Assembly (NCBI GenBank): GCA_030849075.1
Contig: JASAOO010002917.1
Span: forward strand, 1-13,562
Direction of reading: 5' to 3'
Length of the DNA: 13,562 bases
Origin: Zelonia costaricensis
Lineage: Eukaryota; Euglenozoa; Kinetoplastea; Trypanosomatida; Trypanosomatidae
The notes under the pieces: model-generated
Database searches by the model: none
What the model saw: the letters and a program-made list of their open reading frames with translations, nothing else
What the model was told of the DNA's origin: nothing
Shown: piece after piece, positions 8,393 to 13,562 of the stretch
How positions within the stretch are numbered: position 1 is the first letter of the stretch
Layout of the letters: each line of letters opens with the position of its first letter
Translations under genes and position numbers: made by a program

Positions 8393-8412
8393 CACACACA
8401 CACACACACACA
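8393..8412. repeat. (CA)10 microsatellite
   Basis: Ten perfect CA units on the plus strand, (TG)10 in sense, about 275 bases past the zinc-finger gene's stop codon, probably in its 3' UTR. Confidence 0.92.
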
Positions 8413-8686
8413 GGGGCATACAAAAAAGAAGACGCAACACACCCTACTTAGAACAACATCACAATCAACGCACCCCCCACCCCCCCACACACACACGCCT
8501 TCCTACAGAGGCACAGCCTTCCGTACGCCTGCGGACAACCAACAAGAAGAGAAGCGTTCGATTCCACCGACACGATGCTGGCGCAGCAGCGGCCCTGGTG
8601 GTAGCGGCGTTGTCGCACTGCTTCGACGGGGGGGGGGGGTCACCCTGCCCAAGCGTGCGTACAGCCTTTCTGGCTTCCGTGGGCTA

Positions 8687-10078
8687 TCACCGGTCATCCT
8701 TCGCCCGCTTGTGGTTCGGGTACCCGGCATACCGCTCCTTGCGGTTCGAGTGCTCGGGGTCGCGGTCGTGCTTGAGCATGTCCTTCCAGCACAACGGCAC
8801 GTCGCAGGTCTTGCAGTACGGCTTCACCACATCGAGGCCGTGCATGACAAAGCGCCAGCCCACCACCTCGGGCGGTTCGTCGTTCAGATTGCCCGTCGTG
8901 AAGGGCGTCAGGTCGTCGTTGTCCGGCGACGCCTCCGCGAGTGGGGCGCCGTCGCGCACGACGCGGTCCCGCTGCGAGGCGGTCATGAGACTGCGCGGTT
9001 CGATGAAGTCCCGTAGGGCGGCCATGCCCGTGGAGAGCAGCAGCCTCGACACCTCGGGGAAGAGGCGGTCTGGAACGGAGTGGAGCTCATCCAAGGTGAG
9101 CACGCGAAACCGCCGCTTCAGCGACGTGTCGAGCAGCTGACGTCCGACCTTGGAGACAAGGTAGCCGCGCACGCGCTGCCGCTGCACCTTGTGCGGCGTT
9201 GCGGAGGAGAGGTGGCGGTGCATGCTGTGTGGGTTGGTGGAGAAGTAGACGCGGCAGTAGTGGCAGTAGAAGAGGAGGCCGTTGCCCGGGGGCCAGCGGT
9301 GCGACATCTGCAGGGTGAAGAAGATGTCCTCCAGCCAGCGACGGCGCGGGATGATGAGGCAGAACCGCGGATCCCTGGCAATTTCGGCAGCCGTCGTCCC
9401 CACGACGCCCCGCTCGTCCTCCACGCCGGTCCACCCCTGCGTGGGGACGGAGGCGATAGAGCGGCTCGATGGGGTGAGCGCGTACTCGTCGCCCGGCGCC
9501 GTCGGGTCCGTCGACGCCTCCTGGCTGTCCTGCCGATGATTCGAGTGCGAGTGCGACAGCGGCGCCAGTTGCGAGGGCGGCGAGTTGGCGCGGCTCCGCT
9601 TGTGTGTGGGCGCGCGCGGCGGCGGGGCCTGCAGCTCCGCCATCGTCGGGTCCGCCGCAAGCGGTGGCTGGACGAACGCCGCCACGCCGTCAGCCTCAGC
9701 CAGATCGAGCATATACGGCAGCACGTCTGCGACGACTTGCGTGGCGTCAGCAGCGAGGTCGGAGAGCGGAGGGGCGGGTACGCGTGGGGAGGGGAGCGAC
9801 ATCCCAGGCGGCTGCAACACCGGCGCTGGAGTTGCGGCATCGGGCACCACCGCGGCACTGATGATGGCCGGGACCGCGGCGGGGGGTGCGGTGAGCTGCA
9901 GCGGGTAGCCGATGCGGCGGATGTGGTCGATCACGAAGATGGCGCCGCGTGCGTTTGCTTGCAGGGTGCAGCCTGGTGGGCAGTACTGCTCCGGCATCTC
10001 GCCGACGAGGGAGAGGTACATAGCGTTGCACGACTCATCGACGCCTGGGATCGGCGCGAGGGTGAGGAGTTGCTGCAT
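8687..10078 (-). CDS. Two-zinc-finger (C2H2 / U1-like) protein of unknown function
   Basis: This is a 463-residue protein ending in TGA at 8687-8689. I do not recognise an orthologue. Two fingers are visible. The first (FYCHYCRVYF) has Cys272 and Cys275, with His289 and His296 as the most likely ligands and His287 as an alternative. The second (CKTCDVPLCW) has Cys422, Cys425, His437 and His443, spaced C-x2-C-x11-H-x5-H, and sits at the extreme C-terminus before a basic tail (NHKRAKDDR). Long-spaced His pairs like these resemble U1/matrin-type fingers that bind RNA, but this is only inference. Between the fingers is a conserved-looking helical segment (RYLVSKVGRQLL-like and DELHSVPDRLFPEVSRLLL). 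Residues about 60-230 are Pro/Ala/Ser-rich and probably disordered. The N-terminus has Cys17, Cys33 and Cys37. The reading frame extends five codons upstream to a GTG, not an ATG; the real start is MQQLL, 39 bases after a likely splice acceptor. Confidence 0.88.
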   Translation of the reverse strand: MQQLLTLAPIPGVDESCNAMYLSLVGEMPEQYCPPGCTLQANARGAIFVIDHIRRIGYPLQLTAPPAAVPAIISAAVVPDAATPAPVLQPPGMSLPSPRVPAPPLSDLAADATQVVADVLPYMLDLAEADGVAAFVQPPLAADPTMAELQAPPPRAPTHKRSRANSPPSQLAPLSHSHSNHRQDSQEASTDPTAPGDEYALTPSSRSIASVPTQGWTGVEDERGVVGTTAAEIARDPRFCLIIPRRRWLEDIFFTLQMSHRWPPGNGLLFYCHYCRVYFSTNPHSMHRHLSSATPHKVQRQRVRGYLVSKVGRQLLDTSLKRRFRVLTLDELHSVPDRLFPEVSRLLLSTGMAALRDFIEPRSLMTASQRDRVVRDGAPLAEASPDNDDLTPFTTGNLNDEPPEVVGWRFVMHGLDVVKPYCKTCDVPLCWKDMLKHDRDPEHSNRKERYAGYPNHKRAKDDR

Positions 10079-10117
10079 GGCTATCGGACACACCGCTGTG
10101 CGTCACGTTGCTCCAAT

Positions 10118-10176
10118 CTGCACGCGTGTGTGTGTGTGTGGGCGACGCCCGAGAAGTGGATGGCACGAGGCGCGAA
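10118..10176 (-). promoter_or_regulatory. Candidate trans-splice acceptor for the zinc-finger gene
   Basis: In sense, a C-rich pyrimidine tract (about 10197-10163, CTCTCCCCCACCCCCTCCCC) and a (CA)n run lead to the first AG at 10119-10118 (context TGCAG). The 5' UTR would be 39 bases with no upstream ATG. It explains why the ATG ending at 10078, not the upstream GTG, should be used. Confidence 0.55.
10126..10140. repeat. GT/CA microsatellite upstream of the zinc-finger gene
   Basis: (GT)n on the plus strand, (CA)n in sense, located about 50-60 bases before the start codon, in the same place and orientation as the repeat before WASHC4. Confidence 0.9.
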
Positions 10177-10830
10177 GGGGAGGGGGTGGGGGAGAGCGAC
10201 AAGAGGAGTTCGATGAGCACCAACACACGATTTGCGTAGGAGATGAGCTGCGGACGCCGCTGGTGAGGTGGGGAGGGGGGGGGGGCGCAGGGCCCGTGGC
10301 TCCCTCCAGTGCATTCCCCTACGCATCCAGCGGAGGAGCAGCCGGAGACGGGAGGAGCGAGCGAGCACGTCGGGGAGAGGTGCAGGGAATCGATGAACCG
10401 CTCATCTCGCCCCCCCCCCGCCCATCTCGCTGCGTCACGGCTTGTGTGGCATCTTTACGTTTGTGTGTTCAGGTCCTTCAGCGCGTCTGATCCGGGTGCA
10501 CTTCACGCTCTACATAGACCGTGATGAAGAGCGCGCGATAGGGAGGGGGATGGGGCAAGCGTCACGAACACAGGCCGGGCGGTGGGATGCCCCCCTTCCC
10601 CCCCGCCTCGACTGAAGCACCGGCTCTTCCAGCATGCAAGTGATCAGAGCAGCAGACGAACACCATTTAGGGGCTGAAGGTGCGGTCTCAAGGCAGAAAG
10701 GGCGGGGAAATGAAAACGGGAATGAAAAAAAAAACGGGAACGCTGAGACTGAAGCACAACCATGCCGACACCCACAGCCACACCTAAACACACACACGAA
10801 CTCAGACGGAGGCTCGCATCATCGCTGAGC

Positions 10831-10866
10831 CTGCGAGGAGGGTGGAGGAGGGAGGGAGGGCGGGGC
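10831..10866 (-). promoter_or_regulatory. Splice-acceptor-like pyrimidine tract in repeat copy 1
   Basis: In sense, a tract of CCCTCC units is followed by CCTCGCAG with AG at 10832-10831, then GCTCAGCGATGATG. The first ATG after it opens only a six-codon frame. If used for the zinc-finger mRNA it would give a 5' UTR of about 750 bases; otherwise it would start a non-coding transcript. Confidence 0.4.
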
Positions 10867-11177
10867 GTGTGGGTGACGGTGGATAGTGGAGTCTGGGGAA
10901 GCTCACGCACCGTCGCATGTGGTGTGCTTTAAACCTTCGAACAGCGGTGGTGGGCGGGGGACGGCAGAGCTGTGGCGAGACGGGGGGCGGGAGAGAGGCG
11001 ATGCAGCGTGGGGAGGGTTGAGACGTGGTGGANTCAAGGCAGAAAGGGCGGGGAAATGAAAACGGGAATGAAAAAAAAAAACGGGAACGCTGAGACTGAA
11101 GCACAACCATGCCGACACCCACAGCCACACCTAAACACACACACGAAGTCAGACGGAGGCTCGCATCATCGCTGAGC

Positions 11178-11213
11178 CTGCGAGGAGGGTGGAGGAGGGA
11201 GGGAGGGCGGGGC
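11178..11213 (-). promoter_or_regulatory. Splice-acceptor-like pyrimidine tract in repeat copy 2
   Basis: Identical to the signal in copy 1, with AG at 11179-11178. The duplication therefore doubles a potential processing site. Confidence 0.4.
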
Positions 11214-11527
11214 GTGTGGGTGACGGTGGATAGTGGAGTCTGGGGAAGCTCACGCACCGTCGCATGTGGTGTGCTTTAAACCTTCGAAGAGCGGGGGTGG
11301 GCGGGGGACGGCAGAGCTCTGGCGAGACTGGGGGCGGGAGAGAGGCGATGCAGCGTGGGGAGGGTTGAGACGTGGTGGAGGCGCGGCCAGCCGTTGCGTA
11401 TACAAAACTCAGCGGGGGCACCCCACTCAAGCCTCACCACATGTCCGTGCCAACCCCCCCCCCCTCCACCACGCGGCGCCGCCACACCGCCGCTCTTTCC
11501 CCCGTCTCTCAGCGTCTCTCGGACGCA

Positions 11528-11584
11528 TCACACCCACACCCACACCCACATAGACACACACCCACATAGACACACGCCCACACA
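11528..11584. repeat. CA-rich minisatellite with a 16-bp unit
   Basis: CACACC-type repeats lead into two perfect tandem copies of a 16-base unit (acccacatagacacac at 11544-11559 and 11560-11575) and a partial third copy. TG-type in the sense direction. Confidence 0.85.
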
Positions 11585-11739
11585 GGGGGCATATACCGTC
11601 AGCACTGCACGGAGGAGAGAAGAGGCGAGAAAGCGCTCACAGGCTTACAAGGCAGAGGAAGGGTGGTAAAGAGGGGGTCAGGGGGAGGGCGGACGCAGTA
11701 CACACGCACAAACAAGAAGAAGCGTACACAACAAGACGC

Positions 11740-11970
11740 ACCGCGCGCCGTAGGAGGCCGGGGAGGGGGGGGAAGGAGGGAGGGAGACAGAAAGGCGAGA
11801 AGACAAAGGTGAAGCGAAGGAGGCGGTCGGCAGGAAGATGAGCCTAAACAGAAGAAGAGAGAAGAGAAGCGAGGGAGTACACCTGGCACCGGCACTCCAT
11901 CAGGCCACAACTGGCTGAGAAAAACAGAAACAGGAGAGGGAGGGGGAAGTGAGGAGGGAAGCTAAGGGAG
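11740..11970 (-). promoter_or_regulatory. Long pyrimidine-rich block in sense with strong splice acceptor
   Basis: The plus strand is overwhelmingly A/G here, so the sense transcript is pyrimidine-rich for over 200 bases. Its best signal is the run ending TTTCTGTTTTTCTCAG with AG at 11916-11915, a near-ideal acceptor. The first ATG behind it (11900-11898) opens only an 18-codon frame that stops at 11844-11846. Nothing resembling a gene follows until the zinc-finger gene 1.8 kb away. Confidence 0.5.
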
Positions 11971-12033
11971 TTCACTTGGGCGGGGGTAGGAAGAAAGCGC
12001 TGACGAGAGGGTGGAGAAAGGTGCGCGTCTGTT

Positions 12034-12060
12034 TGTGTGTGTGTGTGGGGGGGGGGGGGG
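12034..12060. repeat. GT microsatellite joined to a G14 run
   Basis: (GT)n at 12034-12046 runs directly into fourteen G (12047-12060). In sense this is C14 followed by (CA)n, the same orientation as the repeats found upstream of start codons in this window. Confidence 0.9.
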
Positions 12061-12170
12061 CGGACAGGGGCGTGACGGCGGCGGGTACAGGGCAGGAGAG
12101 GAGGATGGAGAAGACCAGCGCGTCGGTGTGTGATGTACCTTTTCGTATCTGCGCGTACCCCTCTGTACGC

Positions 12171-12204
12171 GTGTGTGTGTGTGTGTGTACGTGTGTGCAC
12201 GTGT
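12171..12204. repeat. GT/CA microsatellite
   Basis: (GT)9 at 12171-12188 with a degenerate extension to 12204; CA-type in sense. Confidence 0.9.
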
Positions 12205-12368
12205 AGCGAAGGTGGGTGCTCAGACGAGGCGTTAGAGAGGCGGGACAGTGTGCTCCGAGACACCAACACCTACGAATACAATCCGGCAAGCCGGAGCTCA
12301 TCTACATGCCAACGCGCGCGACCACATCCACCCACCCACCCACACACACGCAGGGGTATCAGCGCCTG

Positions 12369-12584
12369 CTGTTTGATGAGCAAGTAAGAGGGGAAACAGG
12401 ACGTGAAAGCGGACAGGAAAGCAAAAGACACACAGCCGTCGACGCCGTCCACCGCAACCACCATTACCACCACCATCATCGATGCAGCCGGAACAGAGGA
12501 AACAAAAGCGAAGAACAAAAAAAAAAAAACAATAGCGAACGCACACAGCGAAAAACGGTGCAGCGGGCGGACGAGACCGAAAAG
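12369..12584 (-). promoter_or_regulatory. AG-free poly(T)-containing tract ending at a splice acceptor
   Basis: There is no CT on the plus strand from 12371 to 12584, so the sense strand has no AG for 214 bases. The tract contains a T13-like run (about 12517-12529) and T/G/C-rich sequence, and ends at ACAG with AG at 12370-12369. Long AG exclusion ahead of an acceptor is a feature of strong 3' splice sites, so this may be a trans-splice site for an unknown transcript or a signal that sets the poly(A) site of the right-hand gene. Confidence 0.35.
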
Positions 12585-13528
12585 CTGAGGCAGAGACGGG
12601 GGAGGGAGGGGGGGCGTTGCTTCACGAAGACACCGCCGCTTGTACGGCACTCAGCTACAGAGACGGCATTGAGAGGCCAAGTCGATTCCTCCGTTGCCCA
12701 CACGCCAGGTGCTTTACCCTTAACCAGATTTGCTGTCGTCACCGAAGGTGTCTGCGGCGGCTGCAGCTGCGGCATTGGGGGGGGGGAGGGGGCGGACCTT
12801 CCCGGCTTACGTGAGACGCGACGACGAGATGTGGAGAAGCGCAGGGCCGTGCAAGAGGCCCCGCGCCGGTGCCTCGCAGACCTGCAACACAAAAAACACT
12901 GGAGAGGCTCAAGCGAGGCGACGTGCGCAGCCACGGCACCGCCGCGGTAGGCACTCGGTGCCGGGGCAACACAAGTCCCCGCGTTTCCACTTGCGCCAAA
13001 CGCTACCACTTTTCCTCGCCACCAACCCCTTGTCGCCGGCCAGGACGCACACTCGGCACTCCGTCCACGGAGGAGTAGCGCAGCCGCGGCGCAGAGAAGA
13101 AAACGCCGTGGGGGGGGTGACGGTCCACAGTTACCCGGCGCGCAGAGTCCATCCACCCTAGCGCATGCAAACCTCACACAGCGTCAGCGAGTCAACCTAC
13201 CCCGGAACAGCACCACCTGGTAGCTGGGTTCTTCTAGCGTCGGAGCGCTGCACCCAGCCAATGGGGCACCCTCCCCATCTACAAGCAGAATACGAGGCAA
13301 CCTCATACACCACGTCCTCCACCACCCGCTGCCGATGACAGCACTCATACGGGTGCTACAAAAAAGGGGTGCATGACCGGCAGCCGTCCAAGTAAGCGTC
13401 TCCAGAACAGCCACCGCCGGAGCTCCACCACGACGTCAAACGCACCCAGCGCAACAGTGCGATGCGTCCACCGTCTCGTCGTTGAAAGACGACAGCGCAA
13501 CGTCACTGAGCGCGCACGAGCGGCCGCA

Positions 13529-13562
13529 TTACGCCTTGGCCGCGTTCTCCTCCTCCTCCTTC
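13529..13562 (-). CDS. C-terminal end of an unidentified gene (cut by the window edge)
   Basis: In sense the window begins with an in-frame stretch reading KEEEENAAKA followed by TAA at 13531-13529. The Glu-run and Ala/Lys tail with GC-ending codons (GAG, GCG, GCC, AAG, AAC) match the codon use of the other genes here, and its strand agrees with theirs. It is too short to identify. The run of GAG codons could also be chance in a GA-rich tract, so it remains tentative. Confidence 0.5.
   Translation of the reverse strand, partial: KEEEENAAKA

Larger units (their letters stand above)
7629..8686 (-). other. Spacer between the zinc-finger gene and WASHC4
   Basis: This 1058-base region should contain the 3' UTR of the zinc-finger gene and the short 5' UTR of WASHC4. 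It holds homopolymers (G12 at 8628-8639, G14 at 8042-8055 on the plus strand), a (CA)10 at 8393-8412, a (TC)8 at 8117-8132, an interrupted GT tract at 7829-7880 and another at 7662-7678. Open frames here are extensions or shadows with low-complexity products. I see no gene or RNA gene. Confidence 0.7.
10688..11379. repeat. Tandem duplication, two copies of about 346 bp
   Basis: Copy 1 is 10688-11032 (345 bases) and copy 2 is 11034-11379 (346 bases), separated by one ambiguous base N at 11033. They differ at five substitutions (10801/11148, 10942/11289, 10948/11295, 10972/11319, 10982/11329) and in an A run of 10 versus 11, about 98% identity. Each copy carries, in sense, a pyrimidine tract, a CAG acceptor, a short stem (CTCAG...CTGAG in copy 1; copy 2 has CTGAC), a TG microsatellite and a T10-11 run. 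No long ATG-initiated frame is contained in the unit. The N exactly at the boundary could mean a contig join, but the fixed differences argue that two diverged copies exist. Confidence 0.9.
10079..13528 (-). other. 3.45 kb non-coding interval with multiple processing signals
   Basis: This gap is three to five times longer than the other two in the window. No ATG-initiated frame in it looks like a real protein: the products are His/Thr/Pro or Arg/Gly low complexity and several apparent starts are GTG or TTG. In sense order it holds the 3' flank of the right-hand gene (13528 to about 12600), a poly(T) run (12517-12529), an AG-free stretch (12584-12371), CA/TG microsatellites at 12171-12204, 12034-12060 and 11528-11584, a long pyrimidine block (11970-11740), the tandem duplication (11379-10688) and the 5' flank of the zinc-finger gene. 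Candidate splice acceptors recur at 12370, 11916, 11179, 10832, 10675 and 10119. It could hide one or more non-coding transcripts or a lost gene. Confidence 0.65.

Noticed and set aside
10796..10836. C/D snoRNA-like motifs in the 346-bp repeat (ATGATG near CTGA with a CTCAG/CTGAG stem)
   Set aside because: In sense the C-box-like and D-box-like motifs are only about 14 bases apart, far too close for a C/D snoRNA, the C box has a mismatch, and in copy 2 the stem is broken by a substitution. They sit just behind a splice-acceptor tract.
10802..11430. Minus-strand frames of 88-151 codons across the tandem repeat
   Set aside because: The one starting at 11430 begins with TTG, one crosses the ambiguous base, and all encode Pro/Ser/Arg low complexity ending at the same short MMRASV tail. 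They reflect the repeat, not a protein.
12476..13177. 233-codon minus-strand frame
   Set aside because: It ends by translating the poly(T) run into Phe and is Arg/Cys/Ser-rich without periodic codon bias; more likely 3' flank of the right-hand gene.
13184..13520. Possible decayed coding sequence on the minus strand past the right-hand gene's stop
   Set aside because: Short stretches in different frames look somewhat protein-like (Val/Leu/Arg/Trp-rich), but stops interrupt each, the apparent start is GTG and I recognise no family. Not enough to call a pseudogene.

Overview
The window looks like nuclear chromosomal DNA from a trypanosomatid, most likely Leishmania or a close relative. It has long intronless, GC-rich genes all on one strand. 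The gaps between them are full of (CA/TG)n microsatellites, C/G homopolymers and polypyrimidine-AG tracts of the kind used for spliced-leader trans-splicing. One long protein aligns clearly with a eukaryotic endosomal protein, so this is not a bacterial or viral region. The genus is inferred from style; no species-specific marker was identified.

Layout, read in the direction of transcription (minus strand, high to low coordinates): (1) the last ten codons of an unidentified gene at 13529-13562; (2) an unusually long 3.45 kb non-coding stretch (10079-13528) with microsatellites, several strong candidate trans-splice acceptors and a 98-99% identical tandem duplication of about 346 bp with an N at its junction; (3) a 463-residue protein with two C2H2-type zinc fingers (8687-10078), function unknown; (4) a 1.06 kb spacer; (5) a 1373-residue WASH complex subunit 4 (SWIP) orthologue (3507-7628); (6) a 0.75 kb spacer; (7) an 804-residue J-domain protein resembling the TCAIM/DUF4460-DUF4461 family (346-2760), probably mitochondrial; (8) its GC-rich, hairpin-forming 3' flank (1-345).

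The genes are probably co-transcribed as one polycistron, then separated by trans-splicing and polyadenylation. Co-directionality is normal here and does not imply shared function: an endosomal actin regulator, a putative mitochondrial co-chaperone-like protein and a zinc-finger protein have no obvious pathway in common. No promoter, tRNA, rRNA, CRISPR array or autonomous mobile element was found.

I do not see a new multi-gene system. The observations most worth checking are in the spacers: a textbook splice acceptor at about 11915 with no real ORF behind it, a 214-nt stretch free of sense-strand AG, the tandem duplication that copies a splice acceptor, and a consistent strand polarity of the dinucleotide repeats around stop and start codons.
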